This document shows, piece by piece, positions 5,948-13,953 of a stretch of 17,897 nucleotides of DNA. The position numbers and the translations under genes are program-made. Below the pieces are notes generated by a model that did not search any database, was not told where the DNA came from, and saw only the letters and a program-made list of their open reading frames with translations. Source of the stretch: Aquitalea sp. Lineage in GTDB: Bacteria; Pseudomonadota; Gammaproteobacteria; Burkholderiales; Chromobacteriaceae. The stretch spans positions 1-17,897 of the forward strand of contig JAFANL010000130.1 of the NCBI GenBank assembly GCA_019232735.1, given 5' to 3'. How positions within the stretch are numbered: position 1 is the first letter of the stretch; each line of letters begins with the position of its first letter.

Positions 5948-8593
5948 ATGCGCACACCCCGCTTTTACGAGTTTCGCAAACGCAGCGGCTGGTATCAGCT
6001 GTTTCCCAACACCACCATCGTGCTGTTCTTCCTCACCATGGGGGTCATGCTGTGGACGCTGGACGCCCGCGAAGCCGAGCAGCAAAAGAGCAATCTGGCA
6101 CGCGATGCCTTGTGGGCGGAACAAACCGTACAACTGAAGCTGGAAGACAATCTGGCCCAGCTGACCGATCTGGCCCGCAGCATAGGCAGCGGCGAAACCG
6201 ACGAAACCGCCTTCCAGACCCAGGCTTCTCAGCTGCTGGCCAATACCCCGGAAATGCTGGCACTGGCCCGTAGCGACACCCATGGTCTGTTGCGCTGGAC
6301 GGCCCCTTACGAAGACGGCCCGTTGTCCCCGGGCGGCAGCATTCAGGCCAAAGCAGCCTTCAGCCTGGCGCAGCAAAACGGGCGCTTTGCCTACAGCGCG
6401 CCCTTTTCGCGTAGCAATGGCAGCTGGCGCTACGAGTTGCACATCCCGATTTACCAGAATGGCCAATTCAGCGGCATGCTGGTGGCCATGTTCGATGCCG
6501 ACAATGTGGTGCGGCGACTGCCGCCAGCCTGGTTCAGCGAAAAATACCAGCTGGAATTGCAAACCCGTGACGGCAACACCATTGCCCACAATGCACAGAA
6601 CCGGCTGCGTAGCGGCGTGACGGAGAAGCTGGAACTGCCTGGCACCGGGCTGGTGATCAGCGCCCGCCCGGTCAAGGGCGCCATGACCCAGGCGCGGCTG
6701 CTGCAACTGGGCCTGATCGGCGGCATGGCCTTGCTCACCCTACTCAGCCTGTTCAGCCTTAATCGCCACATCCGTCGCCGTGTGGATGCCGAGCGCGAAC
6801 GTGACCGGGTCTATCGACTGTCGCAGGAAATGCTGGGCGTGGTACGCCGCGACAGCACCATCCTGCAGCTCAATCCGGCCTTTGAAAAAGGTCTGGGGTA
6901 TCGCGCGGACGAGCTGCTGGGCACCTCCTTCCTGAACTATCTGCTGCCAGAGGAGCGCGAAAGCGCCCGCGACAGCTTCGAGCGTCTGTTCGACACTGGC
7001 GGCGCGGATCGCTTCGTGCAGACCCGCATCCTGACCAAGCATGGCGAAGTACGCTGGATCGTCTGGGCGCTCAGCCCCCTGGCCGACAGCGGCGTGGCCT
7101 ATGTATCCGGCCGTGACATCACGGCGGAGAAACAGGCCGAGCAGGCCCTGCGGCAGGAATCGGCTTTCCGCAAGGCGATGGAAGACTCACTGGTGGTGGG
7201 CATCCGCGCCATCGACCTTCAAGGGCGCATCAGCTACGTCAACCCGTCCTTCTGCGCCCTCACCGGCTATAGCGAGCAAGAGCTGATCGGCCAGGCCGCG
7301 CCCTACCCTTACTGGCGGCAAGGCACCCTCAGCGAGGGCAATCGCCGTGACCTGGATGACACCCTGGCCGGCGATGCCCCGCCAGAGGGCTTCCAGTCCA
7401 TTTTGCAGCGCAAGAATGGCGAGGAGTTCGATGCCCACATCCTGGCGTCACCACTGATCGATGCCAGCGGCCAGCACACTGGCTGGATGGCGGTGCTGAC
7501 CGACATCACCGAGCGGCTGGAAGCACAGCGCCGGCTGGAAGCCTCGCACGACCGCTTCCTCACCGTGATCGAGGGGCTGGATGCCGCCGTGGCGGTGGTC
7601 GACCCGGCCTCGCTGGAACTGCTGTTCTGCAATCAGCGCTACCAGCTGTGGTTCAGCCCGGACCAGCCGGCCGACAGCCAGCTGGCCTATTGCGACCTGC
7701 GCCTGGTCGAGCTGATGCGCAGCGCCCGCGATGTGGACGTGGAAGTCTGGATGGACCCGCCCTCGCGCTGGATTTCCATGCGCCGGCGCAGCATACGCTG
7801 GGTGAACGGCCGCATCGTGTCCATGACCATCCTGACCGACACCACCCAGCAGCACGACGCCGAAGAGCGCTACCAGCAGCAGATGCAGCAACTGCAATCC
7901 ACCTCGCGCCTGGTCACCATGGGCGAGATGGCCTCCACCCTGGCTCACGAGCTGAATCAGCCGCTGTCCGCCATTGCCAATTATCAGGCCGGCTGCATCG
8001 AACGCATCCGCCAGGGCAAGGCCACGCCGGAGGCGCTGCTGCCGGTGATGGAAAAGATCACCGCCCAGGCCGAGCGCGCCGGCACCGTGGTGCGCCGCAT
8101 CCGTGAATTCGTCAAACAGAGCGAGCCGGACCGCAAGACCTGCCTGCTCACCGACATCATCGAGGCTTCGCTGGCCATTGCCGACATCGAGGCGCGCCGC
8201 CAGGCTGCCACCATCGATGTACAACTGGCCGACGCCCTGCCCGCGCTGTATGTCGATCCCATCCTGGTGGAGCAAGTGCTGCTCAACCTGATCAAGAACG
8301 GCATCGAAGCCATGCAGGACTGCCCGCCGGCCGAGCGGGTACTGCATGTGGAAGCCCGCCAGCTCAACCCGCGCCGTATCGAAGTCGCCATCAGCGACCA
8401 CGGCCACGGTGTGCCGCTGGACCTGAAAGAGCGCCTGTTCGATGCCTTCTTCACCACCAAGGCCGAAGGCATGGGCATGGGTCTCAACATCTGCCGCACC
8501 ATCATCGAATTCCACGAAGGCCAATTGTGGGTGGAAGACAATCCCGGTGGTGGTAGTATTTTCCGATTCACGCTACCGGTGTCCGAAACATGA
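5948..8593 (+). CDS. Membrane PAS-domain sensor histidine kinase (FixL/DctB-like)
   Basis: From the ATG at 5948 the product is 881 residues. In that numbering there is a membrane helix at about 21-38 and an extracytoplasmic Cache/PDC-like region of roughly 210 residues. A second helix follows at about 250-270, then PAS domains at about 290-398 and 403-523 and a more diverged one at about 530-635. The HisKA phospho-acceptor is His667 (AHELNQPLSAIANYQ). The ATPase domain has N-box NLIKNGIEA, G1 DHGHGVP and G2 GMGMGL. An in-frame ATG at 5882 would add 22 residues. Neither start has a good Shine-Dalgarno; I prefer 5948 because the extension is Pro-rich and featureless. The stop overlaps the regulator start (ATGA), so the two are coupled. 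The external ligand is unknown. Confidence 0.9.
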   Translation: MRTPRFYEFRKRSGWYQLFPNTTIVLFFLTMGVMLWTLDAREAEQQKSNLARDALWAEQTVQLKLEDNLAQLTDLARSIGSGETDETAFQTQASQLLANTPEMLALARSDTHGLLRWTAPYEDGPLSPGGSIQAKAAFSLAQQNGRFAYSAPFSRSNGSWRYELHIPIYQNGQFSGMLVAMFDADNVVRRLPPAWFSEKYQLELQTRDGNTIAHNAQNRLRSGVTEKLELPGTGLVISARPVKGAMTQARLLQLGLIGGMALLTLLSLFSLNRHIRRRVDAERERDRVYRLSQEMLGVVRRDSTILQLNPAFEKGLGYRADELLGTSFLNYLLPEERESARDSFERLFDTGGADRFVQTRILTKHGEVRWIVWALSPLADSGVAYVSGRDITAEKQAEQALRQESAFRKAMEDSLVVGIRAIDLQGRISYVNPSFCALTGYSEQELIGQAAPYPYWRQGTLSEGNRRDLDDTLAGDAPPEGFQSILQRKNGEEFDAHILASPLIDASGQHTGWMAVLTDITERLEAQRRLEASHDRFLTVIEGLDAAVAVVDPASLELLFCNQRYQLWFSPDQPADSQLAYCDLRLVELMRSARDVDVEVWMDPPSRWISMRRRSIRWVNGRIVSMTILTDTTQQHDAEERYQQQMQQLQSTSRLVTMGEMASTLAHELNQPLSAIANYQAGCIERIRQGKATPEALLPVMEKITAQAERAGTVVRRIREFVKQSEPDRKTCLLTDIIEASLAIADIEARRQAATIDVQLADALPALYVDPILVEQVLLNLIKNGIEAMQDCPPAERVLHVEARQLNPRRIEVAISDHGHGVPLDLKERLFDAFFTTKAEGMGMGLNICRTIIEFHEGQLWVEDNPGGGSIFRFTLPVSET

Positions 8594-9198
8594 GTGCCAG
8601 CTTTCCTCACGTTCACATTGTCGATGACGACGAAGCCTTTCGCGATTCGCTGGTTTTCCTGCTGGAAAGCCACGACTACGCCATCTCCTGCCACGACAGC
8701 GCCGAATCGCTGCTGGCCGACTTTCACCCTGCCGGTGCCGGCTGTCTGATCGTGGACATCCGCATGCCGGGCATGAGCGGGCTGGAACTGTTCGACGAAC
8801 TCAGTGCCCGTCACAATCCCTGGCCGGTCATTTTCATCACCGGCCATGGCGATGTGCCAATGGCGGTGCAGGCGGTCAAGCGCGGTGCGCACGACTTCCT
8901 GGAAAAGCCGTTCAACCAGCAGGCCCTGCTGAATGCCGTGGACAGCGCGCTGGCACTGAGCCAGCAGCAACAGGCCAGCACAGCCGCCCGCGACCGTGTT
9001 GCCGAATGCCTGGCCTCGCTGACCATCCGGGAGCGCGAAGTGCTGGACAAGGTGGTGGAAGGCAAGATGAACAAGGTGATTGCCGACGAGCTGGGCATCA
9101 GCATCAAGACCGTGGAAGCCCATCGCGGCAAGATGATGGACAAGATGAAAGCCCGCTCCATTGCCGATCTGGTACAGGCGGTGATGGGACAACGTTGA
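8590..9198 (+). CDS. Two-component response regulator, FixJ/NarL-type with LuxR DNA-binding domain
   Basis: This 202-residue protein has a receiver domain (about 7-120) with acidic pocket DDD (12-14), phospho-acceptor Asp56 (VDIRMPGMSG), Thr84 and Lys106 (EKPF). A linker follows, then a LuxR-type helix-turn-helix at about 143-196 (LTIREREVLDKVVEG, then MNKVIADELGISIKTVEAHR). The spacing and motifs match the FixJ/TtrR/TodT group rather than OmpR. It begins inside the last codons of the kinase gene (ATGA overlap) and is surely its cognate partner. Expected action: phosphorylated by the kinase, binds DNA and activates target promoters. The nearest candidates are its own operon and the divergent binding-protein gene. 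The targets are inferred from position only. Confidence 0.94.
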   Translation: MSASFPHVHIVDDDEAFRDSLVFLLESHDYAISCHDSAESLLADFHPAGAGCLIVDIRMPGMSGLELFDELSARHNPWPVIFITGHGDVPMAVQAVKRGAHDFLEKPFNQQALLNAVDSALALSQQQQASTAARDRVAECLASLTIREREVLDKVVEGKMNKVIADELGISIKTVEAHRGKMMDKMKARSIADLVQAVMGQR

Positions 9199-9274
9199 CC
9201 GCGGCGAAAACAGCGCCACATATCAGGACTTTCCCCAATAGAAACAGACCACTCCGAGCGATTAATATGCTAGC

Positions 9275-9410
9275 TCACCCTGTTGTTCCATGGCTGTCCC
9301 TTGACCGCAGCCATGGCCAACAAGCGACATGGGGTGAAAGGTAACCCTCCGTCGGAGCCTGGCTCTGACATTGCAGACCCCGGCCAGCCCTGCTGACGGG
9401 GTGTTTTTTT
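9275..9410 (+). ncRNA. Candidate structured small RNA or 3' UTR element ending in a terminator
   Basis: No reading frame with coding character fills 9199-9494. On the plus strand three stem blocks nest: TCACCC (9275-9280) with GGGTGA (9332-9337), TTGTT (9283-9287) with AACAA (9319-9323), and CCATGGCTG (9288-9296) with CAGCCATGG (9308-9316). They give an interrupted hairpin of about 20 bp. Smaller hairpins in 9347-9365 follow, and a terminator closes the element at 9377-9410. This layout suits a stand-alone sRNA or a processed 3' UTR of the response regulator message. I do not recognise a known family (6S, 4.5S, tmRNA and common riboswitches do not match), and no convincing promoter is visible. 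The pairing is seen directly; the RNA role is inference. Confidence 0.35.
9377..9410 (+). terminator. Rho-independent terminator downstream of the response regulator or candidate sRNA
   Basis: ACCCCG (9377-9382) pairs with CGGGGT (9397-9402) across a 14-base loop that can pair partly within itself. Seven Ts follow (9404-9410). It stands about 180 bases after the response-regulator stop, unusually far for a simple operon end. That distance is part of the case for an RNA gene or long 3' UTR here. Confidence 0.65.
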
Positions 9411-9436
9411 GTCTCCTGCTCGTCCCATCCGGCAGA

Positions 9437-9462
9437 CAAAAAAATGCCCGGCAAGGCCGGGC
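9437..9462 (-). terminator. Rho-independent terminator of the dadA-dadX operon
   Basis: Read on the minus strand, GCCCGGC (9462-9456) pairs with GCCGGGC (9452-9446) around a 3-base loop, and a run of seven Us follows (9444-9438). It lies 32 bases after the racemase stop codon. It stands back to back with the plus-strand terminator at 9377-9410, so the two convergent units are well insulated. Confidence 0.88.
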
Positions 9463-9494
9463 GAGGTACAGAGCTACACAAAGCACGAGGAAAT

Positions 9495-10562
9495 TCAGTC
9501 GTACTGGAAATGGGCACGCTTCACATTGCACAGTACTTCGTAGGAGATGGTGCCTGCCTGGGCTGCCACCTCGTTGATATGGATGGTATCGCCCCACAGC
9601 TCCACTTCACTGCCAATGCCGGCTTGCGGCAGATCGGTCAGATCTACCGTCATCATGTCCATTGATACCCGGCCAATCACCCGTGAGCGCACGCCATCAA
9701 TTGCCACCGGGCTACCGGTAGAGGCCAGACGCGGGTAGCCATCGGCATAACCGCAGGCAATCAGCCCCACGCGGGTGGGACGCTCGGCCACAAAGCTGGC
9801 ACCGTAGCCTACCGGCTCGCCGGCAGCCAGTTCCCGCACCCCGAACACACGCGATGTCAGTCGCATCACCGGCTTGAGCGCAGCGCCCTGATCAAAACCG
9901 GCCGGCAGTGGCGAAGCGCCATACAGCATGATGCCGGCGCGGTTCCACTGGCGGTGTGCACGTTCATGGCACAGGATGCCGGCCGAGTTGGCAATGCTTT
10001 CCTCACCCGGCAGATAGCGGCAAACGCTGTCAAACGCTTCCAGCTGGGCATGGGTAGCCGACAGCTGCGGTTCGTCGGCACGGGCAAAGTGGCTCATCTT
10101 GACGATCTTGCCCACCTTGCCGCTGGCCATCAGCTTGCAATGCGCCGCGGCGTAATCCTGCGGGAAGAAACCGGCACGATGCATGCCGGAATCCATCTTC
10201 AGCCATACGGTGTACGGTTTGGCCGGATTGGCCTGCAGCACCATGTCCAGCTGTTGCTGGCTTTGCACCACACACCACAGATCATATTGCTCGACATCGG
10301 CCAGCTCGGCCGCTTCGAACACGCCTTCCAGCAGCACGATGGGCAGGGTGACCCCTGCTTCACGCAGCTGGATGGCTTCTTCCAGGCAAGCCACGGCAAA
10401 GCCGTCGGCCACATCGGCCAGCGCCGCGGCACAGCGCACCGCGCCGTGGCCGTAGGCATTGGCCTTGACCACCGCCAGAGTGGGGCCGCCGGCCAACTGC
10501 TTGGCGAGCAGGTAGTTATGACGCAGGTTTTCCAGCCGGATGCTGGCAATCAGCGGGCGCAT
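9495..10562 (-). CDS. dadX: Alanine racemase (catabolic DadX type)
   Basis: This PLP enzyme interconverts L- and D-alanine. The 355-residue length matches DadX/Alr. The PLP lysine is Lys33 in VVKANAYGHG; MHRAGF holds Arg129; the second catalytic base is Tyr253 in VGYGASF; the C-terminal beta domain contains GYADGYPR and GRVSMDMM. I chose the ATG at 10562 because it opens the canonical MRPL(I)ASI start and sits 4 bases after the dadA stop. A longer in-frame start inside dadA adds 51 non-homologous residues. Being second in a dadA operon with an Lrp-type regulator marks it as the catabolic racemase, which supplies D-alanine to DadA. A biosynthetic peptidoglycan role is possible too if it is the only racemase in the genome. 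Confidence 0.95.
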   Translation of the reverse strand: MRPLIASIRLENLRHNYLLAKQLAGGPTLAVVKANAYGHGAVRCAAALADVADGFAVACLEEAIQLREAGVTLPIVLLEGVFEAAELADVEQYDLWCVVQSQQQLDMVLQANPAKPYTVWLKMDSGMHRAGFFPQDYAAAHCKLMASGKVGKIVKMSHFARADEPQLSATHAQLEAFDSVCRYLPGEESIANSAGILCHERAHRQWNRAGIMLYGASPLPAGFDQGAALKPVMRLTSRVFGVRELAAGEPVGYGASFVAERPTRVGLIACGYADGYPRLASTGSPVAIDGVRSRVIGRVSMDMMTVDLTDLPQAGIGSEVELWGDTIHINEVAAQAGTISYEVLCNVKRAHFQYD

Positions 10563-10566
10563 CGTC

Positions 10567-11877
10567 TCAGGCTCCGGCGACGGCAGTGCGGGTGTGCATC
10601 GGCACCACCAGGGTCTCGCCCTGCTTGGCATAACGCTGGATGGACAGGCCATCCACGCTGATTTCCGGTTGCACGCCAACGATCTGGTCGGCCAGCACCT
10701 TGCCGGAACCGGCACACATGGTCCAGCCCAGGGTACCGTGGCCGGTATTCAGCGACAGATTGGCAAAGCGGGTGGCACCGATGATCGGAGTGCCATCCGG
10801 CGTCATCGGACGCAGGCCGGTCCAGAAGGTAGCGGCCGGAATGTCGCCGCCGTCCGGGTACAGATCACCCACCACCATTTCCAGTGTTTCACGACGACGC
10901 GGATTGAGATCCAGGTTATAGCCAGCCAGCTCGGCCATGCCGCCCACACGGATACGGTCATTGAAGCGGGTAATGGCTACCTTGTAGGTTTCGTCCAGAA
11001 TGGTGGACACCGGTGCCATGGCGGCATTGGTGATCGGCACGGTCAGCGAGTAGCCCTTGACCGGATAGACCGGGATGTCGATGCCCAGGTTTTGCAGCAG
11101 ATCGCGCGAGTAGCTGCCCAGTGCCACCACGTAGTGGTCGGCAGTCAGCTTTTCTTCACCGATGCGCACGCCGGTGATGCGGCCGTTATGGGTATCAATG
11201 GCGGAAATATTGACGCCAAAGCGGAATTTCACGCCCTTGGCGGCAGCCAGTTCGGCCAGACGGCTGGTAAACAGGTTGCAGTCACCCGTTTCATCATTCG
11301 GCAGTTGCAGACCGCCGGTCAGCTTGTGCTTGACCTTGGCCAGCGCCGGCTCGACTCGGGCACAGCCATCCGGGTCCAGCACATTGAAGTCAACACCGCA
11401 TTCCTTCAGCACGGCGATGTCCTTGGCCATGCCTTCCACCTGGGCTTGCGAGCGGAACAGCTGCAGGGTACCGCCCTGACGGCCTTCATAGTCCAGACCG
11501 GTTTCGGCGCGCAGGTCCTTGATCATGTCGCGGCTGTATTCAGCCAGACGCATCATGCGGCCCTTGTTGATGGCATAGGATTTTTCATTGCAGTTGGCCA
11601 GCATCTTGGCAATCCACTGCAACTGGTAAACGCTGCCGTCCGGCTGGATGGCAAGGGGAGCATGGCGCTGGAACATCCACTTGATCGCCTTGGTGGGAAT
11701 GCCAGGCGCTGCCCACGGAGCGGAATAGCCCGGGGAGATCTGACCGGCATTGCCGAAGCTGGTTTCCAGGGCCACACCATCCTGACGCTCCAGAACGGTC
11801 ACTTCAACACCGGCCTTGGCCAGATACCATGCAGTGGAAACACCGACTACGCCGCCACCCAGTACGATTACCTTCAT
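10567..11877 (-). CDS. dadA: D-amino acid dehydrogenase (DadA)
   Basis: DadA is a membrane-associated FAD enzyme that oxidises D-alanine to pyruvate and ammonia and passes electrons to the respiratory chain. The 436-residue protein starts with the FAD-binding fold (MKVIVLGGGVVGVSTAWYL, GGGVVG at 7-12, Glu-Arg at the end of strand 2). It contains the family segments SFGNAGQISPGYSAPWAAPG and TGLRPMTPDGTPIIG, and the C-terminal FAD site GHGTLGWTMCAGSGK. I chose the ATG at 11877, which matches the E. coli DadA start and has GGAG 9 bases upstream; the ATG at 11898 adds seven residues. dadX follows 4 bases after the stop. Expression is probably controlled by the divergent Lrp-type regulator, as in E. 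coli and Pseudomonas. Confidence 0.96.
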   Translation of the reverse strand: MKVIVLGGGVVGVSTAWYLAKAGVEVTVLERQDGVALETSFGNAGQISPGYSAPWAAPGIPTKAIKWMFQRHAPLAIQPDGSVYQLQWIAKMLANCNEKSYAINKGRMMRLAEYSRDMIKDLRAETGLDYEGRQGGTLQLFRSQAQVEGMAKDIAVLKECGVDFNVLDPDGCARVEPALAKVKHKLTGGLQLPNDETGDCNLFTSRLAELAAAKGVKFRFGVNISAIDTHNGRITGVRIGEEKLTADHYVVALGSYSRDLLQNLGIDIPVYPVKGYSLTVPITNAAMAPVSTILDETYKVAITRFNDRIRVGGMAELAGYNLDLNPRRRETLEMVVGDLYPDGGDIPAATFWTGLRPMTPDGTPIIGATRFANLSLNTGHGTLGWTMCAGSGKVLADQIVGVQPEISVDGLSIQRYAKQGETLVVPMHTRTAVAGA

Positions 11878-12012
11878 GTCCTCTTTCTCCGTGTGCACAT
11901 CATGTGCTTAGTGATTTTGTGTAGTATATTTATTTCAATACAGTTTTTTTCACCAAAATAAAACATTTTCTTAATCAATAACTCTTTCAATTTCAAGATT
12001 GGTAGTGAAAAC
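11878..12012. promoter_or_regulatory. AT-rich divergent control region between dadA and the Lrp-type gene
   Basis: This 135-base spacer is very AT-rich against GC-rich flanks, with A/T runs typical of Lrp-family binding regions. On the minus strand TATACT (complement of 11923-11928) is a good -10 element, placing a dadA start site about 40 bases before its ATG. A clear -35 is not seen. The AT-rich stretch 11917-11945 around TAGTATATTTATTTCAATAC is the best candidate Lrp site, overlapping that -10. Both genes would be controlled from here. Confidence 0.5.
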
Positions 12013-12501
12013 ATGAAAGTAAAACACACGCACGAGCGCGAGCTGGACAAGATCGACCTTAAGATATTGAAATGGCTGCAAAAAAACGGTCGCATCGCCA
12101 TGACAGAGCTGGCGGAAAAGGTGGGGCTGTCCACCACGCCCTGCACCGAACGGGTAAGGCGGCTGGAACGCGATGGTGTGATCGAAGGCTATTACGCCCG
12201 GCTCAATCCGCACGCCATGGGCGCATCGCTGCTGGTGTTCGTGGAGATCAAGCTGTCGGCCAAATCCGGCAACATCTTTGATGCCTTCCGCCGCGAAATC
12301 CAGAACATTCCGGAAATCCTGGAATGTCATCTGGTCTCCGGTGAATACGACTACCTGATCAAGGCGCGCATTCCGGACATGTCGATGTACCGCAAGCTGC
12401 TGGGAGAGATCCTGCTGCAACTGCCCAATGCCAACGAGTCACGCAGCTATGTGGTGATGGAGGAAGTAAAAGAAACACATATGCTGGCCTTACCGGAATG
12501 A
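12013..12501 (+). CDS. lrp: Lrp/AsnC-family regulator, Lrp-like (DadR role likely)
   Basis: The 162-residue protein closely follows E. coli Lrp. A helix-turn-helix spans about 10-60 (LDKIDLKILKWLQKNGRI, then LAEKVGLSTTPCTERVRRLE), a hinge follows (DGVIEGYYARLNP), and a RAM/ligand domain covers about 72-155 (LLVFVEI, ECHLVSGEYDYLIK, PDMSMYRKLLGEILLQLP, SYVVMEEV). Proteins of this type form octamers or dimers, sense leucine or alanine, and in several proteobacteria activate dadAX in response to alanine. It is divergent from dadA, matching the dadR-dadAX arrangement. No strong Shine-Dalgarno precedes the ATG, but the start aligns with the family. Whether it is the global Lrp or a dedicated DadR cannot be decided from one locus. 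Confidence 0.92.
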   Translation: MKVKHTHERELDKIDLKILKWLQKNGRIAMTELAEKVGLSTTPCTERVRRLERDGVIEGYYARLNPHAMGASLLVFVEIKLSAKSGNIFDAFRREIQNIPEILECHLVSGEYDYLIKARIPDMSMYRKLLGEILLQLPNANESRSYVVMEEVKETHMLALPE

Positions 12502-12726
12502 AGGACAGGTGCCAGCCGCCTCCGGCACCGCTATCAATACTTATTGATCTCATGTTGCTTTCAGTCTGCGGCTTGATTTCACAGTAAAGAGAGAAAATAC
12601 CAGAGTAATTTACTAGACTATAAATCCCTGCGAAGTGAAAAAGCTTACCCAGTCACCACTGCCGTCAGAGCAGCGCCGGACTGCGGACCTTGCTGCTCAC
12701 CGCGCCCTTTCTTACCGGAGCCCACC
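12502..12726. other. Intergenic region after the Lrp-type gene, with two inverted repeats
   Basis: No coding frame of its own is supported here. GGTGCC (12508-12513) / GGCACC (12524-12529) forms a stem just after the stop codon, without a T-run. ATCAATA (12533-12539) / TATTGAT (12542-12548) is a perfect 7-bp dyad with a 2-base centre. The stretch 12570-12632 is AT-rich and probably holds the promoter of the next gene, but I cannot pick a convincing -35/-10 pair or a sigma-28 box. Confidence 0.4.
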
Positions 12727-13857
12727 ATGTTCGGATTCAACTCAAGAAAGCAGGATCAGCAACAGCAGCAACAGCAACGCCAGTTACAGCAGTTCCAGTC
12801 CATGCTGGATCATGTAGACAACCTGATCATGCTGGCCGATACCAGCAGCGATAACACCATTTTCTACATGAACCGCACTGCACGCGATGTACTGGCCCAG
12901 CACCGCACCATGATGAACCAGAAATTCCGCGCCGGGGTGGATGTCAACAACGCCCATCTGCACAGCATTCACCAGTTCCACCGCGACCCGGACCGTATCC
13001 GCCGCATCCTGCAAGACATTGCCGCTCGTCGCATCACCCACCACGAGGCCCTGATTCCGGTCGGAGATGTCACCTTCAAAACCAAGGTCTTTCCTATCTG
13101 GGATGCACAGGACAACAATACCCTGCTCTGTTTCATGGCCAGCTTCCAGGACATTTCCGCCGAAGTGGAAGCCCAGCAGCTGCGCCAGGGCAATGATGCA
13201 CGCCGCTTGTTCCTGGAAGAAAGCATCGACGTACTCTCCAGCAATGTGCAAGCCATGAGCGCCACCATCCAGATGGTGGCGGTACGCACCTCATCCGCCT
13301 CCGACTCGGCCGATGAAATGCTCAAGCGTGCCCGTGACGGCAAACACATGATCGAAAACAACGCCGTGGCGATGAAGGCGGTCAGTGAACTGGTTACCGA
13401 TACGGCAGACAATCTGGGCTCACTGGGCAAACAATCGGAAACCATCGGCCAGATTGTCAACGTCATCAAGGACATTGCCGATCAGACCAATCTGCTGGCG
13501 CTGAATGCCGCGATCGAAGCCGCACGGGCCGGGGAAATGGGGCGGGGTTTTGCCGTGGTGGCCGACGAAGTACGCAAGCTGGCCGAACGCACCACCAAGG
13601 CAACCCAGGAAATCGGCACCATGATTCGCGATATCCAGCAGGAAGTGCACAGCAATATCAGCGCCATGGACAAAGGCCGCGAGCAGGTCAAAGCCACCGA
13701 CCGCGATTTTGTGGCTGCGGAAGAGGCCATTACCTCCATTGTCGAGGAGGTCAACCACATGCGGGATTTTGTCATTGAAATCGCCCACGCCTCCGAAGAG
13801 CAGGCCACCACGGCACAGGACATCAGTGACAAGCTGCATGACATCACCCGGCATTAA
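12727..13857 (+). CDS. Soluble methyl-accepting chemotaxis protein with one PAS domain and an N-terminal glutamine run
   Basis: The 376-residue protein has no membrane helix. Residues 9-24 are glutamine-rich (seven Q at 11-17). Residues about 25-145 form a PAS-like domain with a His-rich helix (HLHSIHQFHRD). The chemoreceptor coiled coil runs from about 150 to 376 with the invariant hairpin tip at 248-290. Its tip is identical over about 42 residues to that of the BdlA-like receptor at 3229-4554, so both probably feed the same CheA/CheW set. Near the C-terminus, SEEQATTAQDIS resembles an adaptation methylation segment. GGAG at 12717-12720 lies 6 bases before the ATG, so the start is good. The ligand or cofactor is unknown; cytoplasmic energy or redox sensing is a guess. 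Confidence 0.9.
   Translation: MFGFNSRKQDQQQQQQQRQLQQFQSMLDHVDNLIMLADTSSDNTIFYMNRTARDVLAQHRTMMNQKFRAGVDVNNAHLHSIHQFHRDPDRIRRILQDIAARRITHHEALIPVGDVTFKTKVFPIWDAQDNNTLLCFMASFQDISAEVEAQQLRQGNDARRLFLEESIDVLSSNVQAMSATIQMVAVRTSSASDSADEMLKRARDGKHMIENNAVAMKAVSELVTDTADNLGSLGKQSETIGQIVNVIKDIADQTNLLALNAAIEAARAGEMGRGFAVVADEVRKLAERTTKATQEIGTMIRDIQQEVHSNISAMDKGREQVKATDRDFVAAEEAITSIVEEVNHMRDFVIEIAHASEEQATTAQDISDKLHDITRH
12757..12777 (+). repeat. CAG/CAA trinucleotide run encoding seven glutamines
   Basis: Seven consecutive Gln codons, a mix of CAG and CAA, start at residue 11 of the chemoreceptor. Further Gln codons follow to residue 24. The mixed codons limit slippage, but the run could vary in length between strains. 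Confidence 0.7.
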
Positions 13858-13953
13858 GAGCGACGGCATGGACCCAGTCGACCGGAAGGCTTGCCAGCCA
13901 ACCGGCCGGCCTTTACTGTGACAGCTTCCATTCACAACCAGCCCCCCTGCACC

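Noticed and set aside
7984..9219. A long minus-strand frame opposite the kinase and response regulator genes
   Set aside because: Both plus-strand genes carry full catalytic motifs; the reverse frame has low-complexity composition and no domain.
10540..11961. A 473-codon plus-strand frame antisense to dadA
   Set aside because: dadA is unmistakable on the minus strand; the opposite frame is a codon-bias shadow without motifs.
13880..13916. Terminator after the second chemoreceptor gene
   Set aside because: Only a 5-bp AAGGC/GCCTT stem with a large loop and about three Ts can be drawn; too weak to list.
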